From: Cladosporium sp. IMV 00045
Lineage: Eukaryota > Ascomycota > Dothideomycetes > Cladosporiales > Cladosporiaceae
NCBI GenBank assembly: GCA_001931905.2
Contig: MSJI02000733.1
Coordinates: 1 to 64,000, forward strand
DNA: 64,000 nt
Direction of reading: 5' to 3'
This document shows positions 53,717-63,534 of the stretch, piece by piece. Under the pieces are notes generated by a model that was given only the letters and a program-made list of their open reading frames with translations, was not told the DNA's origin and did no database searches. How positions within the stretch are numbered: the stretch's first letter is position 1; every line of letters begins with the position of its first letter. A program made the position numbers and the translations under genes.

Positions 53717-55027
53717 ATGTACAAGCAATTGATCGCAGCGCTAGGCCTTCCGGCTTTGGCCCTGTCGGCTCCAAGCCAATCCCACATTCCCAGCTACGTC
53801 GACACCACCGGCTGCTCCAAGACGTGCGTCGTCGACTCCAGTGCCAACGACACTTCTTACGCGATCGAGGATGCCTTTCGCACCTGCGGCCACGAGACGG
53901 GCGACAATCGCGGCAAGGTCGTGTTCAAGAAGGATGAGACTTACAATGTTCGCCGTGTCATGAACACTACCGGCTTGACTAATGTTGATGTTGAGATTCA
54001 TGGCACGCTCTTGTGGGACACCAACATCGATTACTGGCTCAACAACTCCATCCCTATTGGTTTCCAGAATCAGTCCACTGCTTGGGTCTTCGGCGGTGAG
54101 AACGTTCACTGGACTGGTTTCGGCTACGGCACCCTCGATGGAAACGGCCAAGTCTGGTATGATTTCATCAACGGAACGAACAACTACCCCGGCCGCCCGC
54201 ACCAGATCTCCTACGAGGGTATGAAGAACAGCGTCATCGAGAAGACCCGCTTCGTGCAGTCCCAAATGTGGACCCTCACCGTAATCCACAGCGAGGGCGT
54301 TCTCCTCGAAAACATCTACGTCAACAGCACCGACGTCAACCAAGAAGTAGGCTTCGACTTCAGCTCGCTGAACACCGACGGCGCCGACGTCATCTACAGC
54401 AACAACATCACCTTCCGCAACTGGGTCGTCGACTGCGGCGACGACAACATCTCCACCAAAGCCAATAGCACCAACATCCTGATCGAGAACCAGGACTGGT
54501 ACACCGGGCTGGGCTTCGCCATGGGCAGCATAGGCCAGTACGACGGCGACTTCGAACGCGTCGAGAACGTCACCGTCCGCAACGTCACCGTCCACGACCG
54601 CATGCGCTACGCCGCGTATTTCAAAACCTGGACCGGCGTGTCACGCGGCTACCCCCCGAACGGAGGCGGCGGAGGTCTCGGCTACGCCGCCAACATCACC
54701 ATGTCGGACTTCAAGCTCGACAACACTTCTGGCATTTTTGCGATCACGCAGTGCACGAGCTACAACGACGCCAGCGGCGAGTGCGACACGAGCGAATTCA
54801 ACATCCGCGACATCACACTGGAGAACTGGAGTGGTACGTCGACCAGCAATGTGCTCGGTGAGTTGCAGTGTAGCGGTGCGAGCCCTTGCACGGGGATTAA
54901 GTATGAGAATGTCGAGATTGAGATTCCGAGTAATGGCACTATGGCTGAGCATTACCTCTGTGGGAATGTGTCGGAGCCGATTGGGTTTGAGTGCACGGAT
55001 GGGCTTTGGGAGGAGAATAATAGGTAG
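53717..55027 (+). CDS. Exo-polygalacturonase-like glycoside hydrolase GH28, copy B
   Basis: 436 aa, intronless, with all catalytic and signal features of copy A (NTDGAD, GDDNIS, GLGFAMGSIGQY, YFKTWTG). It differs from copy A at five residues, all in the last 90: YNDASGE for YNEASGE, KYENVE for KYDNVE, SNGTMAEHY for SNNTMASHY (two changes), and SEPIG for SEPLG. The many silent changes with so few replacements indicate that both copies are under protein-level selection. It should secrete the same pectin-chain-end enzyme. Confidence 0.9.
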   Translation: MYKQLIAALGLPALALSAPSQSHIPSYVDTTGCSKTCVVDSSANDTSYAIEDAFRTCGHETGDNRGKVVFKKDETYNVRRVMNTTGLTNVDVEIHGTLLWDTNIDYWLNNSIPIGFQNQSTAWVFGGENVHWTGFGYGTLDGNGQVWYDFINGTNNYPGRPHQISYEGMKNSVIEKTRFVQSQMWTLTVIHSEGVLLENIYVNSTDVNQEVGFDFSSLNTDGADVIYSNNITFRNWVVDCGDDNISTKANSTNILIENQDWYTGLGFAMGSIGQYDGDFERVENVTVRNVTVHDRMRYAAYFKTWTGVSRGYPPNGGGGGLGYAANITMSDFKLDNTSGIFAITQCTSYNDASGECDTSEFNIRDITLENWSGTSTSNVLGELQCSGASPCTGIKYENVEIEIPSNGTMAEHYLCGNVSEPIGFECTDGLWEENNR

Positions 55028-55211
55028 AATTTGGATGGTGGTGAGGTGTGGGATGGGATTTGGATGATGTAGATGAGATGCTGTTGCAATGATATGAACG
55101 TAACGACATCCTTGTACATTTCCTGATATGAAGAATTCTTTCCCTTTTCCATGTTGTGTAAGCCCGTGATGCAAGAGTCGTGGGAGAATCAAAGTTTACA
55201 ATGCGTTACAA

Positions 55212-55604
55212 AATGGCTGCCCTTGCGGGTCCGCTACGAAGCCAGACAAAAACACCTTGAATTTGAGCCTACTTCGAAGAAATTAGCTATATCTATCTCC
55301 TTTCCTATCGGAAGCGTATAAGATTTTGAGGTAGGTCTCTCTCGACGTAGAGCTGACGAGTAAAGCTGGTTTTAGGTCCGAGGAGGTCGTTTTAAGCTAG
55401 ATCACTCAACGTATCGAGGAAGAATGCGCTTATGTTAGAGGCCTAGTATCTGCTTACGACACTTACGAGTGATCGTATCCTAGTCCTTCTTAAATTATTG
55501 GTATATCTCAAAAACCAGATAAGATATGTCACTTTTACGCGAAGCCAGCCTGATTTCCTACCTCCGCTCGCACCATTCGCAGCGGCCCCACAGGGGCAGC
55601 CATT
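55212..55604. mobile_element. MITE-like element with 27-bp inverted repeats, only in copy B
   Basis: 393 bp between the GH28 and CHR genes. The left end AATGGCTGCCCTTGCGGGTC and the right end, read on the other strand as AATGGCTGCCCCTGTGGGGC, form imperfect terminal inverted repeats of about 27 bp (55,212-55,238 and 55,578-55,604; four mismatches). The interior has no open frame of note. The matching place in copy A (about 38,140) lacks this sequence, so it is an insertion in B or a loss from A. The total extra DNA is about 440 bp. No clean target-site duplication could be defined, so the superfamily is open. Confidence 0.7.
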
Positions 55605-56033
55605 ATGCAAAGGGTTATAGTTGGACGTTCATTGCTTCAGATGTCCTAAACCAACGTTCGTGATTCTTCATACCACAACGACATTGCCGGGGACATCGCA
55701 CGCAGTCAAATACGTTTGTTGCAGAACGGAGTAGAAAGAGTAATGCTTTCTCATCGTGAAGCATACCCCCTTACTACCGTGGCGTCGATTTAAGCTCGCA
55801 CGTGGTTGCACAACCTCGGTTGATACGATGGTGAGATTCGCCAGTGGGCAAATACCAAGACTTCAACCTTGCTCCGTTCTCGGCATCGATCAGTATGCAC
55901 AACATAAGAATGATTTACAGGGGTGATATATCAACATCTGAACTTCTTCAGTCTCCATATCTCAATATCACTGCAAGTGCTCGGCAGGCGTCTCCTAGAC
56001 CCGCAGCAGCCCATCGCATGAGCATCCAACAAC

Positions 56034-57530
56034 ATGTCCTCAACATTGTCATCACTCCGCCAAGCCATCAGCAATGGCCGCAAAACCCTCCTAACATCAT
56101 CCAGCAGGACATCCAAAATCCCCGTCCTGGACATGCTGGCGCACAACTGGAGTCTAGGATTGACCTCCTTCGGCGGCCCAACCGTGCACTTCCAGACTTT
56201 CCGCCGCCTCTTCGTGGACGAGTACAAATGGATCGACGAGAAGACTTACCAGGAAATGTTCGCTCTCTGTCAGGCGCTCAGTGGGCCTGGTAGTACGAAG
56301 ATGATTTATCATGTCAATGTGATGCATTACGGGTTTTGGGTTGGCCTACTTGCTTTGCTCGTTTGGTGTCTGCCTACGGCTGTTGCGGCTTTTGGTCTGG
56401 CGTTGGGTATCAGGAGTGTTGGTGAGCAGTTGCCTTTGCCTGTGTATGCTCTTCTGAGTGGGCTTAACTCGGCTACGGTGGGGATTATTGCTCTTGCGGC
56501 TGTTCAGTTGAGCAGGAAGGCTATTACTGATACTTTGACGCGGATTTTGGTCTTCCTCGGCGCCACTGCTGGCATGCTCTACAATGCTTTGTGGTATTTC
56601 CCTGTTCTGATGGCTGCAGGTGCTCTCATTGCTATGATGTGGGATTTGAAGCTGTTCCAAAGGGCGTGGAAAGGGCTTCGGAAGAATAGAGAGCCACGAG
56701 ATCTTCCTAGTGAGGAGGGTGCAGAGCCTGTTCAGATCGATGCTGTTCCAGGACCACAAACAGAGATAAGTCAACGCCGGACTCGCGACACAGACTCGAC
56801 TTCCGCCAACGACGAAACAAGACTCGTGCCTTCCTTCCGCCCTCAACAAAAACTCCTCGACTCCTGGCGTCTCGGTGCTCTCATCATCGCAGCCTTCCTC
56901 GCCTCCTTCATCATCGTCATGATCTGCCGAGGCCTCTACAGCGGCGAGAACAGAGTCTTCGACCTCTTCGCCAACCTCTACCTGGCCGGCACGATCATCT
57001 TCGGCGGCGGACCCGTTGTCATCCCCCTGCTTCGCGAATACATCGTAGCACCAGGCTGGGTGTCTCCCCGAGACTTCCTTCTCGGACTGGCGATCATGCA
57101 AGCCTTTCCCGGGCCCAACTTCAATTTCGCAGTGTACCTCGGAACGCTCGCGGTGCGTGACACGGGGGTGCCAGCGCCGTGTGGCGCTTTGGTCGGGTTG
57201 ATAGCCATTTTCACTCCTGGGATCTGGTTCTACACGGGTTCAATGGGTCTTTGGGGTGAGATCCGTAAGATGCAGGCTATTAGGTCGGCGTTGAGGGGTG
57301 TTCATGCTGCGGCTGTTGGGTTGGTTTTCACGGCTGTTTATCGTTTGTTCGAGATTGGGTATTTGGATGAGAATGTGCAGACGGGTGGCAGTCTCAGTCG
57401 AGATCCTTGGTGGATCGTCATTGTGGCTACGAGCTTTGTTGGGGGAATGTACTTTAAGCTTTCGCCGCCTTTGGCTACTGTCTTGGGAGCGGCGATGGGT
57501 CTTGTTTGGTACGCGGTGGTGCGGGCATGA
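56034..57530 (+). CDS. CHR-family (chromate-type) transporter, copy B
   Basis: 498 aa, intronless, with the two CHR halves as in copy A (LGLTSFGGPTVHFQ; IIFGGGPVVIPLL; AFPGPNFNFAVYLG). About 24 residues differ from copy A: five within the first 60 residues and eight in the central loop between DAVPGPQ and ETRLVPS. The pore motifs are unchanged. It is intact and probably functional. Confidence 0.9.
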   Translation: MSSTLSSLRQAISNGRKTLLTSSSRTSKIPVLDMLAHNWSLGLTSFGGPTVHFQTFRRLFVDEYKWIDEKTYQEMFALCQALSGPGSTKMIYHVNVMHYGFWVGLLALLVWCLPTAVAAFGLALGIRSVGEQLPLPVYALLSGLNSATVGIIALAAVQLSRKAITDTLTRILVFLGATAGMLYNALWYFPVLMAAGALIAMMWDLKLFQRAWKGLRKNREPRDLPSEEGAEPVQIDAVPGPQTEISQRRTRDTDSTSANDETRLVPSFRPQQKLLDSWRLGALIIAAFLASFIIVMICRGLYSGENRVFDLFANLYLAGTIIFGGGPVVIPLLREYIVAPGWVSPRDFLLGLAIMQAFPGPNFNFAVYLGTLAVRDTGVPAPCGALVGLIAIFTPGIWFYTGSMGLWGEIRKMQAIRSALRGVHAAAVGLVFTAVYRLFEIGYLDENVQTGGSLSRDPWWIVIVATSFVGGMYFKLSPPLATVLGAAMGLVWYAVVRA

Positions 57531-57669
57531 TGGGTTGAAGAATCGTTGTGTGTGAGCGAATCGATTCATGATTTGCTTTATTGATCAAAAAAACCTTTTT
57601 AGACCAAACAAACGTGCTACGTCGATGTCAGACAGTTTATCGTTGCGGCCATCTAATCTACTGGAGCAT

Positions 57670-59382
57670 TCATGCCACCTCCACACGCGTAACCTGCGCA
57701 TCCTTCGGTTTATCGGCATCATCATCAAACTCGCCCTCTTCGGCCAGCTTCGAAGCATTGCCCGCTCCCGGTCGTGCGAAACCAAAGAGCTCATCCATCT
57801 GGTCCATACGTACGCCCTTGGTCTCATGAATGAAGAACCAAGCATAGATCGAGGCCAAAATGAGCATACTGGCAAAGAATATGTACACTCCGAAGCCCAT
57901 ACCTGTACCCCAGTCAGTAATATCCCGTGTGAGATATGCGATTATTTGACACTTACCGCTAAACATCGACGGCAACGCCTTAGTAACGACAAAGGTCCAA
58001 AGCCAAACACTCATACCCGCCCACGGGCCGGAAATGCTGCGCAGACTGCTGGGGAAGATTTCCGCTGAGATGATCCAAGGCAGACCGTTCGCACCAAACG
58101 ACCAAGCTGCACCAAACACCATGATCGCGGCCGTCGCAGCTTTACCTCCTGCGACGGTGCTCGCACTTTGAACCTCACCGGCTTGCGGGTTCCCAACGGC
58201 AATATAGCCGGCCAGATAGTATTGGCAAGCAGCGCAAGTGAGGGAAGAAATGATCCAGGGCATCTTGCGACCGAATGTATCGATGAAGAAAGTGAAGAAG
58301 ATGATCGATCCTGCGGCTTTGATGATTCCATAGATTCCAGTCCACAGCGTGACGTCCGACAGTCCGATGGAAGTGAAAATGGTCGGGCTGTAGTAATTGA
58401 TAGCCGCAGCACCACTCCAGCCTTGCCACATGAACATGATGAAGACGAGCAGGAAACGATTTCGCATGCCTTTCATGCACGACTCGCGAAGGGCCGTTTT
58501 GACGAAAGCGCCGAACGAGGGAACGGCGCCGCCTGTCAATGCTCGCTCACCCTCGATTTGGTTTTGGATGTGGGCGACGTCTTGCTCAACGTAGACGTGG
58601 TCTACTGGGAGGTTTCTGTAGTATCCAAGGACATTGTATGCTTTCTCTTCATGACCGTGCTTCAACAACCACGTTGGCGACTCTCGAAGGAACGGGATAC
58701 CGAGAGCCAGCAGACCAGCTGGAATGAGCTGAACGGCCATTGGGATTCTCCAAGCGATCGAGTTGGTAGGCTCGATGTTGTGCACGATGCCGTAATTGAT
58801 CCAGAAACCGATCACGGCACCAATCTGATATGATGACTCGAAGAAGCCTGTCAAACGACCACGGATGGCCGGGGGTGAAATCTCGGCGATGTAGATAGGG
58901 CACACTGCAGCGATGCCACCGACTCCAAGACCTGTCAGGAGACGGCCGGCGTACATCAGTCCGAGTTGATGGGTCGCGACAGTGCACAGGATCGCGCCGA
59001 CGGTGAAGATGGCGTCTGAGATGATGACCGTCCATCTACGACCAAGTTGCTCTAGAGATGCGAACATGAACAGGGCGCCAAAGAATCCGCCAGCCGAGTC
59101 TGTAGAGTCATATCAGATCGTGTGTGGTTATTAACAAGAGTTGTCGGACTTACAAATGCTAGTAAGATTGCTGTTGACCGCGTCTCGTTCCGAAGCCGAC
59201 ATCGCACTCAGACCAAAGTCCTCCTTGAACGATGGCTGCGTGATAGTAGTTCCGATGAAAGCGCTATCGTAGCCATACGCCATGACCCCCATGGAAATGA
59301 TGAGCGCAGATGCATACACCTTCCAGTTGTACACCTCTGGCGGTGTTGGCCGGTCTTCCGGCGCGCGAGCGAAGCCCGTCAT
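57670..59382 (-). CDS. MFS sugar/quinate-type transporter, copy B
   Basis: Exons 59382-59154, 59099-57957 and 57902-57670 join to 534 aa with the same splice sites as copy A. Four residues differ (GLSAMSASERDAV, GGAVPS, FGFARPG). The 54-nt second intron (57,903-57,956) has no in-frame stop in this copy, so an unspliced message would encode an 18-residue insertion (beginning KCQIIAYLTRDITDWG) in the same frame. Comparison with copy A, whose intron has a stop, and normal GTAAGT/ACAG borders support splicing. Confidence 0.9.
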
Positions 59383-60068
59383 GATGATTGATGAGCGAGT
59401 ACTGCGATTATCGCGATTTCTGTAGAAAGAGTGAGGTGACAATGTGGACAGGGAAGAAAGAGTACTTGACCTGCAGATCAGCTACTCATACATGTCTTCG
59501 GATTCTGTTGGAACGATCAGCGTGATCGGCCATCGCCGTCTGCCCACGTGCCATGAAGGACGGCGATCGTCCGAAGACGAGAACGACAAGAATAAAGCAG
59601 AAACATATCGGTACTTCACACAAGGTGAACCATCGTCTCACTTCGCTGCAAAGATATGCCGGCTTCGCCTCCACGTTAAGATTCAAGAAGCTCCACTTCT
59701 TAGAGCCAATTCCGGTTTCGCAGTCCACTGCTTCCCATGGGGAAAAACGATGTGGAGAATACGATAAGGCAAAACTGCGGTCCAACACCCCCTGCCCTCT
59801 CTGCCCAGAGTTTCAAACGCCGACATGCATGCATCTGACGATGCAGGACGACTCAATCTATGCTTAAGAGTGCTTCCGAAAGGCATGAGCCGGCTTGTGT
59901 TTGCGGCATCGGCGTGAGAGTGGGACGGCGACGACATGGATAGCACTGTGAGTGGAGTGCAAGACTCCCGACGAGATGATTGATCAAAAACCTACCGAAT
60001 CTCAGTAAATGCAGAAGGTAACCTCCTTTCCCTTTTCCCATTCATATCTGAAGCACCTAAGATCCAAA
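59383..60068. promoter_or_regulatory. Divergent promoter between MFS and aldolase genes, copy B
   Basis: 686 bp, strongly similar to 41,871-42,559. Conservation outside coding DNA marks it as the likely seat of common control of transporter and aldolase. Confidence 0.5.
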
Positions 60069-61089
60069 ATGTCATCAAACGAATCTACCGCACCCGCCCT
60101 CCAGGGCATCCACGTCCCCTCTTTGACCTTCTTCACAACATCTCCCAGGCAAGAAATCGACTGGCCCACGCAGACCAAGCACTTGAACTTCCTCATCGCC
60201 TCAGGGGTCCATGGCATCGTCCTCGCAGGTACAAATGGCGAAGCCATCACGCTCAGCCGGGATGAGAAAGCCGAACTCGTTCGCGTAACCAGAAAAGCAG
60301 CTCAAGACAATGGCAAGCCCAACCTTCCCATAAGCCTTGGAACGAGCGGCACGAGCACAAGAGACGTCCTGGACGACTGCGTGGCGGCCAAAGAATCAGG
60401 CGCGGACTTTGCTCTTGTGCTCGTGCCCAGCTTCTTTCACTTCGCCATGACCAAGGACGCCATGTGCGAGTTCTTCGAGGAAGTGGCAGATGCAAGTCCC
60501 GTGCCTGTCGTGATCTACAATTTCCCCGGCGTGGCAGCCGGCCTCAATGTGGACTCGACGATGCTTGAGCGGTTGGCGAAGCACCGCAACATTGTAGGCG
60601 TGAAGGTAAGCGGAGCCACTCGTCATTTATCCCTGAAAGACGATACTGACCTTCCTTCAGCTCACATGCGGCGGCATTGCGAAGATCACTCGCCTGTCAG
60701 CAACCTATCCTGCATCCCAATTCTGCGCGCTCGCTGGACAGAGCGACTGGCTCATTCCAGCGCTCTCAGTCGGCGGCACCGGCTGTATCACCGGAGTCGG
60801 TAACCTGTACCCTCGTGCATGCGTGGAAATTTTCGATCTGTACAGAGCCGGCAACTTGGATGCGGCACAGAAGCTGCAGTACACGCTCGCAGTGTCGGAG
60901 CTGGGCTTTGGAGATGGTGGCATCAATGGTACAAAATGGGTCGTAGGAGAGCTGTTGGGATACCCTGAGGACTCGAGAGATTGCCGCAGGCCTTATCCGA
61001 AGTTTGTTGACAAGGAGAAGCAGCAGTGGATTCTGAAGCAAGTGCGAGCTCTTGAGGCTGATGAGGCGAGGTTAGTAAAGCAAGGCTAA
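60069..61089 (+). CDS. DapA-superfamily aldolase (keto-deoxy sugar acid type), copy B
   Basis: Exons 60069-60605 and 60661-61089 give 321 aa. The GTNGEA loop, Tyr150 and Schiff-base Lys179 are all kept. An in-frame TTG/ATG-type extension upstream (from 60,009) exists, but the ATG at 60,069 matches copy A. 14 residues differ from copy A, for example DVLDDCVAAKESG for DVIDDCVVAKEAG and EIFDLYRAGNLD for EIYDLYLAGKLD. The intron is 55 nt versus 59 in copy A. Confidence 0.85.
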
Positions 61090-61319
61090 AGTCAAGTAAA
61101 AGTTCAATGAGATTAACGTAGAATACTGGACCCCTGTGGCAATGAAAACTGTCCTGCGGAAGACAAAGCAACACGTGATGTTCACTTGAAGCGATAAGTT
61201 GTTGGAACTTTGCCGGTCACAAGCCAAAGGTCTGGAATTGGAAGCGAAGTGAACATTAAAGAGGCGGCTTCCAAACATTCTGTACACATTCGAACTCACT
61301 CTATTCGTCACGATCCATT

Positions 61320-61978
61320 ATGGCGTCCGCCGATGGAGTTCACGGAGACGCAGACAACGACATCGATGCGACGTTACCATCGCATTACGAGTCCTGCGAG
61401 GCCATAATCAGATGCGACCCGGGTCTCCGTTTCCCTGAGAACGACGATTGCGTTGAATGGGAGCGTGGAGACATTGTCTGCTGTAAGCTATTGAATACAT
61501 CTGAGCATGCTATAATGCGATATTGACTTTTGCACTCAGCCTTACAGACAGTACTCAAGTGGTCGACTTGTCTACGTACTGCGTTCGAACAGACCACGAC
61601 CGAACCTGACGAGCCAATCGTGTTTATCGTGCCATTTGTGCGTCTCTGGTCGCCAACCTAAACAAATCTGTTGTCAAAGGCAACGCTAATTGTCCCCAGG
61701 GCCGTCGGACTTGCGAAACGATTTTCAAGCTCGTCGAGCATGACTCTGCTGACATAGCCGAGCTGCTCGCATCGCTTGGGGTTGGATTCCTGTCCGAGAT
61801 CCTTGAAGCTATCGACTTCCTCAGAATGCCTACTCTAGAGAAAACAATTGCCTGCGCCATCGAAAACATCACGGCTGACAGGAACTTCCAACAGCTCCGC
61901 GAATATCTAGAGAGCAAGGGAGGCGATGAAGTTGGGGATGAGGACAACACAGAGGAAGCGGAAGAGGGAGATGAATAG
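61320..61978 (+). CDS. SKP1-like (BTB/POZ-fold) protein, copy B
   Basis: Exons 61320-61482, 61540-61637 and 61700-61978 join to 179 aa. Same plan as copy A, with the SKP1-type helix ETIFKLVEHDSAD and the C-terminal LSEILEAIDFLRMPTLEK and LREYLESK. It ends in an acidic tail (DEVGDEDNTEEAEEGDE) where copy A has a basic one. Exon 2 differs strongly (VLKWSTCLRTAFEQTTTEPDEP). Divergence concentrates outside the F-box-contact helices. Confidence 0.6.
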
Positions 61979-62162
61979 ACATCTAAATGTGTGATTCAGC
62001 GTCGCGAATCTCACGAAGCAAAACTCCAAGGCCACTCGAGCTTTTGGTCTTCTTGATCTCCCACGTACCTATGTGTCGACCATCCTATTGTAACTCGACA
62101 CCTCTTCTCAAGAATGTATGAGGTACGCAGATCTTGGTTTGGAGGCCACTAAATCGCGCACA

Positions 62163-63012
62163 TTATTCATCCTCCAGAGCATCATGCTCCAGAGCTTGAC
62201 TCTCTATCAATCCAACGAACCGCAGTTGTGCGAACGCTTCCCTCCCCAATTCTTCGTTCATCCATTTTTCATTCGGCGTTTGCAGTGCGTCCCGCACCTG
62301 TTGCACGCGTATGCCATGAGGGTTTGAGAGCACAAATGTCTCTTCAAATGTGTCTGTGAAGCGCACAAGTGTAGCACTTGTGAGAGGAGGCCAGCAGATT
62401 TGGATATCCTGGGCAATGTCTGTATATCTGTCCGAGGCAATTTCTTCGTGACGGAGCGTAACCCAAGCCTCTCCAGCGAAGCTCGAGGCAGGTTCATCGT
62501 ACATATGCCCTTCAATATATTCGGTGTACCCCATGAAAAGGGTGTTGAATGTTGTGCCATTCAGCACCTTCTGCTTGCTGAAGCAGGTCACGACTTCATC
62601 ACTGGACAGAAGCTTGCTTTCGAGGTAGATGTAATGGATATCATCCTCTTTCAGCGTGACGAGATATCGATGGGTATCTCTCTCTATACCCTATTTAGTC
62701 GGAGTGAGGAAGAGGCGTTTCTTCACTTCCGGGACGCTGGCCATATGCTGTCGTACTTCGGGTAAGTCTGTGTACATCTCCAGAAGCTGCTCATCGGAGA
62801 GCATGTCTTCGTGCGTCTCAACGAGGTTCACGAGCTGAACGAAGCAGCGTGCCCCTAGGATGCTCGTTAGCGACTGTCAAAGTGAGTGGGTCATACATGA
62901 TAGGTCTGGTCTGCTTACATTGCTTTCTGCCTTGACTCTGTCTCGTTTCGACCTGAGTTGAAGTCGATGCATTGTCGATGCCCGAGTAGGCAGTGTCAGC
63001 CGTGGTAGACAT
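62163..63012 (-). pseudogene. Unknown fungal protein, copy B, with premature stop
   Basis: Counterpart of 44,831-45,669. Exon 1 63012-62919 and exon 2 from 62854 splice as in copy A and read RCFVQLVNLVETHEDM, VRQHMASVPEVKKRLFL, then TPTK and a TAG at 62,693-62,691, where copy A has a Leu codon in a TPSKLE context. The same frame stays open after the stop for the rest of the protein (through DIQICWPPLTSATLVRF), so the loss is recent. The message could still give a peptide of about 84 residues. Alternatively a single base error accounts for the stop. Confidence 0.65.
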
Positions 63013-63534
63013 TGTCGTAAGATGTAGAGGTGTTTGGAAGGATGCTGAGAGGTATATGGGCTATTGTCGTGGTCACAGGATGTTCTGATCGTGTTTGATG
63101 TACGTTCGCTCAGTAGTTGTTGTCAGTGAACGAAGCGTTCTGAGTTGAAGCCTTCCCCGTGTACGTAAGTAAAAGGCACATCATCAGTATTCACATGCTT
63201 CACTCAGACCCAAAAGCCCAGTTCACTGGCGGCGACTAATTAAGTGCATGCATTCACAGCAGTCAACATTACCATATGATCAACCAATCCTACCTGAAAT
63301 CGATGCTATAACCACTTATTAATCGATTTAGGTGCGCGCCATTCGGTCTAACTCCCTAACCTTAAAGCTAATCTAGGAAGGCTTGAGCATAACCCCATTA
63401 AACATTACCTTTACTTTACTCATGTTGGCACGTGCAAGCTTGCCTAACACATAAATGACTTCTTCCACAAGCCAGACCTGAGATTTTCTTCTATCGACAT
63501 GTCAAACCACTGACATTCAATCCCCATCCCAGTC

